Below, piece by piece: positions 26,290 to 34,321 of a stretch of 64,000 bases of DNA. Position numbers and translations under genes: made by a program. The notes below the pieces were generated by a model. The model had not been told where the DNA came from and did no database searches. It saw only the letters and a program-made list of their open reading frames with translations. Every line of letters begins with the position of its first letter. Position 1 is the stretch's first letter. Location of the stretch: contig NZ_NKYF01000024.1 of the NCBI RefSeq assembly GCF_002262885.1, forward strand, positions 92,032 through 156,031, read 5' to 3'. The stretch is from Pseudonocardia sp. MH-G8 (lineage in GTDB: Bacteria > Actinomycetota > Actinomycetes > Mycobacteriales > Pseudonocardiaceae).

Positions 26290-27171
26290 ATGGCGGGCGG
26301 ATTGGGCCGATGGCTGCTCGAGGTGCGCAGGACCGAGCGGGTGACCCCGCAGATGGCGCGGGTGACGCTTCACGGAGATCTCAGCGGCTACACCCCGTTG
26401 GCCCCCGACCAGCAGGTCAAGCTGTTCTTCCCCCGGCCCGGGCACGACGTCACCGAGGTGCCTGCGCCGCCGGCGGGCGGCGACGGCATGGCCGTGCGCA
26501 TGTCCTGGTACCAGGCCTACCTCGCCGTCCCCGAGGAGCGCAGGCCGTGGATGCGCACGTACTCGGTGCGCCGCCACCGCCCGGAACGCAACGAGATCGA
26601 CGTCGACTTCGTGCTGCACGATCACGGCGACACCACCGGCCCCGCCTCCCGGTGGGCGGCCCAGGCCGGCGAGGGTGACGTCATCGCGCTCGTCGGCCCC
26701 GCAGCCAGCCACTTCCGCACGCCCGGCCCGCACGACTGGACGCTGCTCGCCGGCGACGAGACCGCCCTGCCCGCCATCGGCGCCCTGCTCGAGGCGATGC
26801 CGGCCGGGCAGCGCGCCGAAGTGTTCGTCGAGGTCGCCGACGCGGGCGAGGAGCAGCCGCTGCCCACCGCGGCGCAGGCGCGCGTCCGCTGGCTGCACCG
26901 CGGCGACGTGCCCGCGGGCCGCTCGGACGCCCTGGTGGAGGCGGTCCGGGCCGCCGACCTGCCCGCGGGTGCGGTGTACGCCTGGCTCGCGGGCGAGGCC
27001 TCGGCCGTCCGCGCGCTCCGTCGCCACCTCGTGGGCGAGCGGGGCGTCGACAAGAGGCAGATCGCCTTCGCGGGCTACTGGCGCCTGCACATGACGCAGG
27101 ACGCAGGGCCCACGCCGGAGGAGGAATCCGAGGCGGCCGAGGTGATGGCCGAGCTCACCGAGCAACCCTGA
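26290..27171 (+). CDS. Siderophore-interacting protein (flavin-dependent ferric-siderophore reductase)
   Basis: In this 293-residue SIP/ViuB-family protein, RTYSVRR (89-95) is the FAD-binding motif of the N-terminal beta-barrel. The GDETALPAIGALLEAMP segment belongs to the NAD(P)H/SIP domain, and YAWLAGEASAVRALRRHL closes the C-terminal domain. The enzyme reduces ferric-siderophore complexes in the cytoplasm to release Fe(II). ATG follows a strong AGGAGGAG and an iron box, so it should be induced by iron starvation. No siderophore biosynthesis or uptake genes are adjacent. It ends at a shared stem-loop terminator with the convergent metal ATPase. Confidence 0.9.
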   Translation: MAGGLGRWLLEVRRTERVTPQMARVTLHGDLSGYTPLAPDQQVKLFFPRPGHDVTEVPAPPAGGDGMAVRMSWYQAYLAVPEERRPWMRTYSVRRHRPERNEIDVDFVLHDHGDTTGPASRWAAQAGEGDVIALVGPAASHFRTPGPHDWTLLAGDETALPAIGALLEAMPAGQRAEVFVEVADAGEEQPLPTAAQARVRWLHRGDVPAGRSDALVEAVRAADLPAGAVYAWLAGEASAVRALRRHLVGERGVDKRQIAFAGYWRLHMTQDAGPTPEEESEAAEVMAELTEQP

Positions 27172-27174
27172 CCA

Positions 27175-27233
27175 CACCTTGGAGCCGTACTGCTGTTTTT
27201 CGGGCGCAGGATCAGCAGGATGGCTCCGAGGTG
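27175..27233. terminator. Bidirectional stem-loop terminator
   Basis: CACCTTGGAGCC (27175-27186) pairs with GGCTCCGAGGTG (27222-27233) over 12 bp with one G-U pair. After a symmetric 3/3 internal loop, CTGCTG (27190-27195) pairs with CAGCAG (27213-27218), leaving a 17-base loop containing TTTTT. It lies 3 bp after the siderophore-interacting protein stop and 10 bp after the ATPase stop, between convergent genes. There is no external T-run, as is common in actinomycetes. Confidence 0.75.
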
Positions 27234-27243
27234 CGTCAGGGTG

Positions 27244-29187
27244 TCAGGTGGTGGCGGCGCGGGCCCAGGCCGACCTGCTCAGTAGGCGTAGGCCGTTCAG
27301 GCCCACCAGGATCGTCGAGCCCTCGTGGCCGGCCACTCCCAGAGGCAGCGGCAGCGTGCCGAACAGGTCCCAGGCCACGAGTACCGCGATCACCGTGGCG
27401 GCGATCGCGAGGTTCGCGGCCACGAGCCGGCGGGCCCGCCGGGCCAGGGCGAGGACGGTGGGCACCGTGGCGAGCTCGTCGCGCGTGATCACCGCGTCGG
27501 CCGTGTCGAGCGCGAGGTCCGAGCCGGCGCGCCCCATCGCGATGCCGACGTGCGCGGCCGCCAGCGCCGGGGCGTCGTTCACGCCGTCCCCGACCACCAC
27601 GACGCGGTGTCCCGCGGCCTCCATCTCGCGCACGACGGCGACCTTGTCCTCGGGCAGCAGTCCGGCGCGCACGTCGTCGATTCCGACCTCGGCGGCCAGG
27701 CGGGCGGCGGCGCGCGGGTTGTCGCCGGTGAGCAGGACGGGACGGGCGCCGGTCAGCGCGGCCAGCCGCGCGACGGTCTCCGCCGCCGTGGCCCGCACCG
27801 TGTCGGCGAGGCCGAGGACGGCCGTGACCGTGCCGTCGACGCGGAGCACGACCGCCGTCTGCCCGGCACCCTCCACCTCGGACACCAGTTCACGGACCCG
27901 CTCGTCCTGCGCCGGGAGCTGGGCCGGGCTGCCCACCTCGACGCGCTGCCCCCCGACACGCGCGACGACGCCGCGCCCGGGTGCGGACGAGAAGTCCTGC
28001 GCGACCGGCACGTCGAGGCCGGCGTCGTGCGCCGCGGCGACGACCGCACGCGCGAGCGGGTGCTCCGAGCCGCGCTCGGCCGCGGCGGCCAGCACGAGCG
28101 CCGCGTCGGCGTCCGTACCCCCGAGCGGGTGCACCCGGACGAGCCGTGGTGTGCCCTCGGTGAGCGTGCCGGTCTTGTCGAACGCGACGACGGTGGCACC
28201 GGCGAGCCGTTCGAGCACGACCGCCGACTTCACCAGGACGCCGTGGCGGCCGGCGTTGGCGATGGCGGACAGCAGCGGCGGCATCGTCGCCAGCACGACC
28301 GCGCAGGGCGAAGCGACGATCATGAAGGTCATCGCCCGCAGCAGGGTCGGCTGCAGCGCCGCGCCGAGGAGCAGCGGGACCACGAACAGCGCGAGGGTGG
28401 CGACGACCATCCCGACCGAGTACCGCTGCTCGATCTTCTCGATGAACAGCTGGGTACGCGCCTTCGTGGCGCTCGCCTCGGCCACCATCGCCACGATCCG
28501 CGCAACCACGGTGTCCGCGGCCGGGCGGGTGATCCGCACGTGCAGAGCGCCGCGGCCGTTCAGCGTGCCGGCGAATACCTCGTCGCCCGCAACCTTGTCC
28601 GCCGGGAGCGCCTCGCCGGTGATGCTCGCCTGGTCGACGTCGCTCGCGCCGTCCACGACGAGGCCGTCACCGCCCACCCGCTCGCCCGGCCGCACCACGA
28701 TCACGTCACCGACCACGAGGTCTGCGGTGTCGACCACCTCCTCACCCCCGTGCCCGTTCAGCCGGGCCGCTCGCTCGGGGGCCAGGTCGAGCAGGCCGCG
28801 GACGGAGTCCTCGGTGCGCTTGGTCGCGACGGCCTCCAGCGCGCCGGAGGTCGCGAAGATGACGATGAGCAGCGCGCCGTCCAGGACCTGACCGATCGCG
28901 GCCGCGCCGATCGCGGCCACGACCATCAGCAGGTCGACGTCGAGCACCTTCTCCCGCAGCGCCTGCAGCCCGGCGAGGCCCGGACCCCAGCCGCCCGCGG
29001 CGTAGCAGGCGAGGTGGAACGTCCACCACACCCATGCCGGCGCACCGGCCAGCTGGGCCAGGAGGCCGAGCGCGAACAGCGCCGTCGCGAGCGTCGCCCA
29101 CCGCACCTCGGGCAGCGACCAGGCCCCGCGGCGACGCGGCAGCACGCCACGGGACGGCCCGGCGGTGAGGTCGAGATCCAGTGCCAT
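27244..29187 (-). CDS. P1B-4-type heavy-metal efflux ATPase (CtpD/CoaT-like)
   Basis: The protein is 647 residues when started at ATG 29187, which sits six bases after a -10-like TATGCT; a longer frame to 29505 only runs through the divergent regulator gene. It has no N-terminal HMA metal domain. Asp337 in DKTGTLTEG is phosphorylated. The membrane metal motif is Ser293-Pro-Cys295 instead of CPC, and HEGST (from His621) occurs near the C-terminus. SPC plus HEG(S/G)T marks subgroup P1B-4, which exports Co2+, Ni2+ or Fe2+. GDGVNDAPAL is also intact. A divergent ArsR sensor with an NmtR-like metal site supports cobalt or nickel export. Confidence 0.88.
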   Translation of the reverse strand: MALDLDLTAGPSRGVLPRRRGAWSLPEVRWATLATALFALGLLAQLAGAPAWVWWTFHLACYAAGGWGPGLAGLQALREKVLDVDLLMVVAAIGAAAIGQVLDGALLIVIFATSGALEAVATKRTEDSVRGLLDLAPERAARLNGHGGEEVVDTADLVVGDVIVVRPGERVGGDGLVVDGASDVDQASITGEALPADKVAGDEVFAGTLNGRGALHVRITRPAADTVVARIVAMVAEASATKARTQLFIEKIEQRYSVGMVVATLALFVVPLLLGAALQPTLLRAMTFMIVASPCAVVLATMPPLLSAIANAGRHGVLVKSAVVLERLAGATVVAFDKTGTLTEGTPRLVRVHPLGGTDADAALVLAAAAERGSEHPLARAVVAAAHDAGLDVPVAQDFSSAPGRGVVARVGGQRVEVGSPAQLPAQDERVRELVSEVEGAGQTAVVLRVDGTVTAVLGLADTVRATAAETVARLAALTGARPVLLTGDNPRAAARLAAEVGIDDVRAGLLPEDKVAVVREMEAAGHRVVVVGDGVNDAPALAAAHVGIAMGRAGSDLALDTADAVITRDELATVPTVLALARRARRLVAANLAIAATVIAVLVAWDLFGTLPLPLGVAGHEGSTILVGLNGLRLLSRSAWARAATT

Positions 29188-29193
29188 GACTGG

Positions 29194-29235
29194 CAGCATA
29201 ACTGCGCACTCACGCAGATACGCAAGCAGTAGAAT
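29194..29235. promoter_or_regulatory. Divergent promoter region, metal ATPase and ArsR sensor
   Basis: Rightward, TAGAAT (29230-29235) is a near-consensus -10 for the sensor gene. Leftward, TATGCT (29199-29194) lies six bases before the ATPase ATG at 29187, with TTGCGT 19 bp further upstream, so that message is probably leaderless. Repeated TGCG/CGCA words between the two promoters (for example TGCGCACTCACGCAG) are candidate ArsR operator elements that could repress both genes. Confidence 0.45.
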
Positions 29236-29263
29236 ACCCGGGAAGCGCGAGTACCCTGCCCCC

Positions 29264-29584
29264 ATGCACGAGTCGCTGCCGGACTTCGCGATGCCCGACG
29301 ACGACCAGGTGCACCTGGCGGCCGAGACGTTCCGGATGCTGAGCGACCCCACCCGCATCAAGGTGCTCTGGGCCCTGCTGCAGGGTGAGTCGTCCGTCGC
29401 GTGCCTGGCCGAGCTGGCCGGCGCCGCACCGACGGCGGTCAGCCAGCACCTGGCCAAGCTGCGCCTCGCCGGCCTGGTGAAGGGCCGCCGCGAGGGCACC
29501 TTCATCTACTACTCCGCGGCCGACGACCACGTCCACCGCCTGCTCACGCAGGTGCTGATGCACGCCGACCACGCCACCAGCTGA
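29264..29584 (+). CDS. NmtR/CzrA-like ArsR-family metal sensor
   Basis: The protein has 106 residues from the ATG at 29264; an extension to 29165 would run into the promoter. The winged helix is CLAELAGAAPTAVSQHLAKL. In the last helix, Asp87-x-His89-x10-His100-x2-His103 matches the alpha-5 metal site DxHx10HxxH of NmtR and CzrA, which bind Ni/Co or Zn. Metal binding would release DNA and derepress the divergent P1B-4 ATPase. It ends 2 bp before the convergent DHDPS-family gene. Ni/Co specificity is inferred from the ATPase subgroup; zinc is an alternative. Confidence 0.85.
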   Translation: MHESLPDFAMPDDDQVHLAAETFRMLSDPTRIKVLWALLQGESSVACLAELAGAAPTAVSQHLAKLRLAGLVKGRREGTFIYYSAADDHVHRLLTQVLMHADHATS

Positions 29585-29586
29585 CG

Positions 29587-30495
29587 TCAGGCCCGCGGCG
29601 GCACCAGCAGGTCGGAGAACTCCTCCAGGAACCGGTCCACGTCGGCCGACTCGGGGCCGTCCAGCGGCCGGCCGGGAACGCGGCAGTGGTCGTCGGCGAT
29701 CAGCCCGCGCCGGTAGGAGATCGTCTTCTCGGCCTGGACGATCAGCTCGACGTGCTGCATCCAGTAGGCGATGTAGGGCAGCAGCCTCCGGTGCAGGGCC
29801 TCCGCGTCGACGGCGTGCCCGGCGTGCCAGAGCCGCCAGATCTCGACGTAGACCTCCACGAACGAGCACCCGGGCTGCACGCCCACGGCGCCGCGCCGCA
29901 GCGCGTCCGGCAGCTGGACCCCCGCGTAGCCCACCAGGCACCCGACCGGCCGGGGTCCTGCCGCCAGCGCACTCATCACGGGGCCCGGGGGCACGGCCTC
30001 CACCTTGACCTGCAGCCCGGCGTCGTGGCCCTCGGCGAGGCCCCGGATCGTCGCGGCGTCCAGGGCGGTACCGGTCTGGGCCGGCGCGTACTGGAGCACG
30101 ACCGGCGTGCCGGCGACGGCGTCGAGCACGGCCTCGACGTGGTGGCGCACCTGCGCAGGCGACGGGGCGAACAGGTGCGGAGGCAGGATGTTGATCGCCG
30201 CCGCGCCGGCGTCGACGGCCTCCCGTGCCCGCCGGATCGCGACGACGGCGGCGTGGTCGGGCACGGAGACGACCACCGGCACCCCGTGCGCGTGCCCCGC
30301 CCGCAGCAGCAGCGTGGTGAGCCGGCTGCGCTCGGCGTCGTCGAGCTTGGGGAACTCGGAGGCGAAGCCGGGGAACATCACGCCGCCGACGCCGGCCCCC
30401 ATGACGTGCTCGGCCACGCGGACGAAGCCGTCGCCGTCGACCTCACCCGCGGCGGTGAAGGGAACCTCGAGGACCGGGCAGACCCCGCTGATCAT
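29587..30495 (-). CDS. DHDPS/NAL-family lyase
   Basis: A 302-residue TIM-barrel protein with Tyr136 and Schiff-base Lys164, close to Tyr133/Lys161 of dihydrodipicolinate synthase. The GxTGE carboxylate loop is altered to GFASE (43-47). DapA itself is unlikely because of this change and the catabolic neighbours. The family also includes keto-deoxy sugar acid dehydratases and aldolases, N-acetylneuraminate lyase and pyrroline-hydroxy-carboxylate deaminase. Its ATG overlaps the creatininase-family stop (ATGA). As the last gene of the leftward operon it probably cleaves or dehydrates the 2-keto acid made upstream. Confidence 0.8.
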   Translation of the reverse strand: MISGVCPVLEVPFTAAGEVDGDGFVRVAEHVMGAGVGGVMFPGFASEFPKLDDAERSRLTTLLLRAGHAHGVPVVVSVPDHAAVVAIRRAREAVDAGAAAINILPPHLFAPSPAQVRHHVEAVLDAVAGTPVVLQYAPAQTGTALDAATIRGLAEGHDAGLQVKVEAVPPGPVMSALAAGPRPVGCLVGYAGVQLPDALRRGAVGVQPGCSFVEVYVEIWRLWHAGHAVDAEALHRRLLPYIAYWMQHVELIVQAEKTISYRRGLIADDHCRVPGRPLDGPESADVDRFLEEFSDLLVPPRA

Positions 30496-31259
30496 GATTT
30501 CGCCTCCGTGCGCAGCGACCGGACGATCTCGGCGAGCCGCTCGACCACGATCCCGCTCATCCGCTCGCCCTTCTCCCGCGACGCCGCCCGCGGGTCCCCG
30601 AATACCCCGGTGGACGAGACGTCGGCGAAGCGCCGGTAGCGCGTGGCGGGGGCGCCGCGCAGCATGTCGCCGGTGTCCCAGGCGAAGGGCGACTCGTTCT
30701 CGCGTTCGGGCACGACCGCGGTGTCGACGAGGTGCGGCGCCACGGCCAGCAGCAGGGAGGTCTCCAGCTCGCAGGCGTGCCCGACCCCGCCCGGCCCGGT
30801 CTCGGTGAGCTCCAGCAGGGCGTCCGAGGCCACCTGCCACCACGTGGTGCGCGCGATCGTGCGGTCCGGCCACGAGTAGCCGAGCTGCTCCAGCGCGACC
30901 TGCGCCACGCCCTCGTTGCCACCGTGGGCGTTGACGAGCAGCAGGCTCCGCACGCCGAGCCGCAGCGCCGAGCCCGCGATCTCGACGACCTGGTGCAACA
31001 GCGTCTCGTGGGAGAGCGACAGCGTGCCGGGGAAGTCGTCGTGGTGGCGGGAGTAGCCGACGCTGACCGTGGGCAGGACGAGGACGTCGTCGCCGAGGCG
31101 CCGGTCGAGCTCGCGGCAGAAGTGGTCGGCGAGCAGCCGGTCGGTGGCCAGCGGCAGGTGCGGGCCGTGCTGCTCGATCGCGCCGAGCGGGAGCACGGCC
31201 GGCACGCAGCGGTCGAACGCGTCGATCCGTGCCGATGTCAGGTGTTCCCAGTAGGTCAT
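30492..31259 (-). CDS. Creatininase-family amidohydrolase
   Basis: This 255-residue protein starts at ATG 31259 and is coupled by ATGA overlaps at both ends. The metal site is visible: Glu29 and His31 in GAIEQHGPHLP, Asp40, His112 in NAHGGN and Glu164 in HACELETS. Creatininase-family enzymes open cyclic amides or hydrolyse formamides and lactones (creatinine, 3-formylamino sugars, mycofactocin peptides). No mycofactocin genes are near. In this operon it may open a lactam or lactone between the dehydrogenase/dehydratase steps and the DHDPS-family lyase. Confidence 0.8.
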   Translation of the reverse strand: MTYWEHLTSARIDAFDRCVPAVLPLGAIEQHGPHLPLATDRLLADHFCRELDRRLGDDVLVLPTVSVGYSRHHDDFPGTLSLSHETLLHQVVEIAGSALRLGVRSLLLVNAHGGNEGVAQVALEQLGYSWPDRTIARTTWWQVASDALLELTETGPGGVGHACELETSLLLAVAPHLVDTAVVPERENESPFAWDTGDMLRGAPATRYRRFADVSSTGVFGDPRAASREKGERMSGIVVERLAEIVRSLRTEAKS

Positions 31260-32134
31260 CGGCGGGTGGCCCACATCTCGACCTCGACGAGCAGGCCGTC
31301 GAGCAGCGCGGTGCCCACCGCCGTGCGCGCGGGACGCGGTTCCGGGACCACCTCGCGGTAGACGGCGTTGAACCGCTCCCACATCGCCATGTCGGTGAGA
31401 TAGATGTTGACCTTCACGACGTCGGCCAGGTCGCACCCGGCGGTGGCCAGCTGACGGCGGCAGTTCTCCAGGGTCACCCGGGTCTGCTCCTCGACGTCGT
31501 GGCCGACGACCGAGCCGTCCGGCGCGAGGGCGGCCTGCCCCGAGATCACGACGAGCCGGTCGGTGCTCACCTCGAGCACCGGCGAGTACGGGCCCGCCGT
31601 GGCGTGCTGCCGCGCGCCCGCCGGGACCTGCTTGCCGGCCGGAGACGGTGGCTGCGCCTGCGCCACGTTCGGCAGGTAGCCGACGAAGCCGCGGATGCGC
31701 CACCGCCCGTCGACGCGCCGGCACAGGTAGAGCGTCTGCCGGTCGAGGCGCGCCGCGCCGCCGTCGCCCTGCGGGACCGTGCCGTCGAACTTCTTGTGCG
31801 CGATCGCGTCGTCGCCGCGGATCTCGATGTCGCGCAGGGTGGTCAGGTCGTGCAGGGCGGCGCCGAGCTCCTCCGGGGAGGTCTGCGCCCGCAGGCGCGC
31901 GCTGCCGGCGAGCCACGCGTCGCGGTAGCCGTCCAGGGTGCGGCCCAGCCGCCAGGAGTCGGGGTTCGACCGCGTGCGGGCGTCGACGGCGAGGAACTCC
32001 GCATGGTCGACGAAGTCGTCCGCGACCCGCGACCAGTCCCCCGCGACGTAGGCTGCGATGTCCCGCTCGACGAGCATCGACCCGATCTCGTGCCGGTCGG
32101 GATCGGCGGGGAACGGCGACTCAGGTGCGGTCAC
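31256..32134 (-). CDS. SnoaL-like/NTF2 domain fused to RidA
   Basis: In this 292-residue two-domain protein, residues ~15-155 look like a SnoaL/NTF2 small barrel (DIAAYVAGDWSRVADDF, then CRRVDGRWRIRGFVGYLPN). Residues ~170-292 are a RidA/YjgF domain: GPYSPVLEV, VVISGQAAL, GHDVEEQTRVTLENCRRQL, VKVNIYLTDM and a final PARTAVGTALL. RidA hydrolyses reactive enamines/imines made by PLP enzymes or dehydratases; SnoaL folds are often isomerases or hydrolases. The fusion suggests a two-step handling of an unstable enamine-like intermediate. It overlaps the enolase-superfamily gene by 14 bp. Confidence 0.75.
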   Translation of the reverse strand: MTAPESPFPADPDRHEIGSMLVERDIAAYVAGDWSRVADDFVDHAEFLAVDARTRSNPDSWRLGRTLDGYRDAWLAGSARLRAQTSPEELGAALHDLTTLRDIEIRGDDAIAHKKFDGTVPQGDGGAARLDRQTLYLCRRVDGRWRIRGFVGYLPNVAQAQPPSPAGKQVPAGARQHATAGPYSPVLEVSTDRLVVISGQAALAPDGSVVGHDVEEQTRVTLENCRRQLATAGCDLADVVKVNIYLTDMAMWERFNAVYREVVPEPRPARTAVGTALLDGLLVEVEMWATRR

Positions 32135-33275
32135 GGGCGGTGTACTCCTTCTCGTGGACGCGGTGGGCCACCCGCGCGTGGTCGTCGATCTCGACGCCGA
32201 GCCCCGGCCCGTCCGGCAGCAGGACGTGCGGGGCCTCGATCCGCAGGGGCTCGCGCAGCAGGTCGTGGGAGCGGATCCGGCGCCCGAAGACGTCGCTGGG
32301 AAGGGTGGCGGAGCGGGCCGCCGCGCACGAGTGGACGTAGGCGGCCTCGGCGATGCCCAGGTCCACCTGCGAGCCGTGCCAGCAGGGCGCGCCCGCGAGG
32401 TCGGCGAAGTGGTCCAACCGCTGGAAGTCGGCGAGGCCCGCGGTGAAGTTGAACATGTCCGCGATCGCGAAGCGCTGCGCGATCACGGCCTCGCTGCCCC
32501 GGTCGGCGAACTGCGGGTAGGCGAGCGAGATGTGGCGCGCCAGCGGGATCGGCACCGCGGCGCGCAGCTGCGTCCACGCGTCGAGCATCCAGTGCGGCAG
32601 CGGGTCCTCGAGGCACGCGACGTTGCCGATCTCGGCGAGCGCCAGGCCGATCCGGCGGGCGTCGGCGAGCCGCTCGAACCGGCCGTTGGGATCGAGCACG
32701 AGGCGCAGGCCGGGCGCGTGCTCGGCGATCGCGGCCGCCCACCCCACCACGTCGTCCTCGAGCGAGCACTTCAGCTTGAGCGTCGAGAAGCCCTCCTGCT
32801 GGAAGCCGCGGGCCAGCTCGCCGATCTCGTCGACCGTGCGGTGGCTGGACCACGCGCTGGTGAGCACCCGGTCGCGCAGCGGGCCGCCGAGCAGGTCGGC
32901 GACGCGCACGCCCAGCGAGCGCGCGTACGCGTCCCACACGGCCATCTCGAACCCGTCGTACTCGTGGGTGCGGGCCAGCGGGAGCTCCTGCAGGCTCAGT
33001 GCCCGGACGTCGACGCCGACCAGCGAGCGGGCGAACGCGTCGATCACGGTCCAGTCGTGGGCGCGGTAGAGCTCACCGAGGCCGACGGTGCCGTCGCGCA
33101 ACTCGAGCTCCAGCACCACCTTCGGCATCTCGTCGAACTGCACGGACCAGCCTGCGGCGCCCTGCCACGGCTTGTTGTGCAGCGGGCGGTGCACCGACGG
33201 TGAGTCGATCGCGCCGGGGTGCGCGCGGACGACGACCTCGGTGGCCCGGATCGAGACGATCGCGCTGCCCGTCAC
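32121..33275 (-). CDS. Enolase-superfamily (mandelate racemase/muconate lactonising type) enzyme
   Basis: A 384-residue protein with the capping domain and (beta/alpha)7-beta barrel. Lys167/Lys169 (TLKLK) are the acid/base lysines, Asp195 (DPN) and Glu223 (LED) are metal ligands, and His300 (CWHGS) is near the end of the barrel. The third metal ligand position, normally Glu, Asp or Asn after strand five, reads LARHIS (His248), which is unusual. Sugar-acid dehydratases (glucarate/galactarate type) are the commonest relatives beside a CUT1 importer. The ATG overlaps the SDR stop. I would call it a probable acid-sugar dehydratase or epimerase of unknown substrate. Confidence 0.78.
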   Translation of the reverse strand: MTGSAIVSIRATEVVVRAHPGAIDSPSVHRPLHNKPWQGAAGWSVQFDEMPKVVLELELRDGTVGLGELYRAHDWTVIDAFARSLVGVDVRALSLQELPLARTHEYDGFEMAVWDAYARSLGVRVADLLGGPLRDRVLTSAWSSHRTVDEIGELARGFQQEGFSTLKLKCSLEDDVVGWAAAIAEHAPGLRLVLDPNGRFERLADARRIGLALAEIGNVACLEDPLPHWMLDAWTQLRAAVPIPLARHISLAYPQFADRGSEAVIAQRFAIADMFNFTAGLADFQRLDHFADLAGAPCWHGSQVDLGIAEAAYVHSCAAARSATLPSDVFGRRIRSHDLLREPLRIEAPHVLLPDGPGLGVEIDDHARVAHRVHEKEYTARDRT

Positions 33276-34084
33276 GAGCGGCCTGCCCGGTCGGCATGGG
33301 TGCGGGCGGTGGTCTCGCCGTCGTACAGCCGCGCCGTGAGCCCGGCGTCCACGGTGAGCACCTGACCCGTGATGCAGCGGCTCTCCTCCGACAGCAGGAA
33401 GCGCACGGCCCAGCCGCAGTCGATCGGCTCGATGAGCCGGTGCAGCGGTTGCTCATCCCGGGTGTGCCGATCGATCCATTCCACCGCGTGGGCGCGGTCG
33501 GCCAGCGCGGGGTCGACCGGCACGTAGCCGGGCGCGATCGCGTTGCAGCGCACCCCGCGCGGGCCCAGGTCGACAGCGCAGCCCCGGGTGAACCCCTCGA
33601 CACCCGCCTTCGCACCCGCGTAGATCCCGAAGCCCGAGATCGTGCTCCGGGCGTGCACCGACGACACGTTGACGATGGCGCCGGGCGGCCCGGGACACTG
33701 CCGCGCGAAGGCACGCGAGACCAGCCAGACCCCGCGCAGGTCGATCCCGACGACGTGGTCGAACTGCGCCTCGTCGACCTCGTCGAACGGGGTGCTCAGC
33801 CCCACTCCCGCGTTGTTGACCAGCCCGGTGAGCGGCCCGACCTGCGCGGTGGCCTCCTCGACGACGCGTTCGACGTCATCCGGCCGCGACACGTCACCGA
33901 CCACGCCCACGGCGCCCGGGTGGCGGGCGACGGTCGCGGCGACGTCGTCGCCGGTGAGCCCGTTGACGACCAGACGCGCGCCGGCGTCGGCCAGCGCGCG
34001 GCAGATGCCGGACGCGATCCCGGCACCGGTGGCGCCGGTGATCAGGACCGCCCGCCCGGCGAGTGTGCCCGCGACACCGTTCAC
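33272..34084 (-). CDS. Short-chain dehydrogenase/reductase
   Basis: This 270-residue classical SDR starts at GTG after a strong AAGGAGGA. It has the cofactor loop TGATGAGIASG, NNAG (90-93), Ser141/142 and the catalytic pair Tyr155/Lys159 (IYAGAK). The C-terminal ITGQVLTVDAG is typical. It is the first gene of the leftward five-gene operon and probably oxidises a sugar or sugar alcohol to the lactone or keto form before dehydration by the enolase-superfamily enzyme. Confidence 0.87.
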   Translation of the reverse strand: MNGVAGTLAGRAVLITGATGAGIASGICRALADAGARLVVNGLTGDDVAATVARHPGAVGVVGDVSRPDDVERVVEEATAQVGPLTGLVNNAGVGLSTPFDEVDEAQFDHVVGIDLRGVWLVSRAFARQCPGPPGAIVNVSSVHARSTISGFGIYAGAKAGVEGFTRGCAVDLGPRGVRCNAIAPGYVPVDPALADRAHAVEWIDRHTRDEQPLHRLIEPIDCGWAVRFLLSEESRCITGQVLTVDAGLTARLYDGETTARTHADRAGRS

Positions 34085-34120
34085 AGATCCTCCTTGTCCC
34101 GCTGGGTAGGACGCGAAGCC

Positions 34121-34148
34121 ATCCTATGGACCTCTTCGCGCCTGTCAA
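34121..34148 (-). promoter_or_regulatory. Promoter of the SDR-led operon
   Basis: Reading leftward, a consensus -35 TTGACA (34148-34143) is followed 16 bp later by TAGGAT (34126-34121). A leader of about 30 bases carries AAGGAGGA before the GTG at 34084. The leader also contains GGGACA, a half-site of the palindrome at 34284-34296. Confidence 0.6.
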
Positions 34149-34240
34149 CGGGCCGCGTCCACTCGATCCACCTTTCCGCCACCGGGCGGACATGCTGCAG
34201 CAATAGGACAGTCACCTGGGAAAACAGGGTCACCGCGCCG

Positions 34241-34270
34241 TTGACAGCGCCAGACCCACGCCTCTAGGTT
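34241..34270 (+). promoter_or_regulatory. Promoter of the CUT1 importer operon
   Basis: TTGACA (34241-34246) and TAGGTT (34265-34270) are 18 bp apart, facing the binding-protein gene at 34322. The 13-bp palindrome at 34284-34296 lies just downstream of the expected transcription start, a position suited to repression. Confidence 0.55.
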
Positions 34271-34283
34271 CGCAGCCGTTCGC

Positions 34284-34296
34284 GGGACAATGTCCC
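34284..34296. promoter_or_regulatory. Perfect palindrome GGGACA-A-TGTCCC, candidate IclR operator
   Basis: The 13-bp palindrome lies between the importer promoter and its first gene, in the 237-bp gap separating the two divergent operons. Related half-sites occur as AGGACA (about 34204) and as GGGACA in the leader of the SDR operon. The IclR gene at 37530 is the only regulator in the cluster and is its likely partner. The sequence is not a LexA box. Confidence 0.5.
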
Positions 34297-34321
34297 ATTC
34301 TGAGACTGGGGTGAGCTGCAC

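Noticed and set aside
29587..30495. dapA (lysine biosynthesis)
   Set aside because: The GxTGE loop is GFASE and the gene is embedded in a catabolic operon with a sugar-type importer.
34284..34296. LexA/SOS box
   Set aside because: Actinobacterial LexA sites have GAAC-N4-GTTC spacing; this palindrome is GGGACA-N-TGTCCC and the genes are catabolic.
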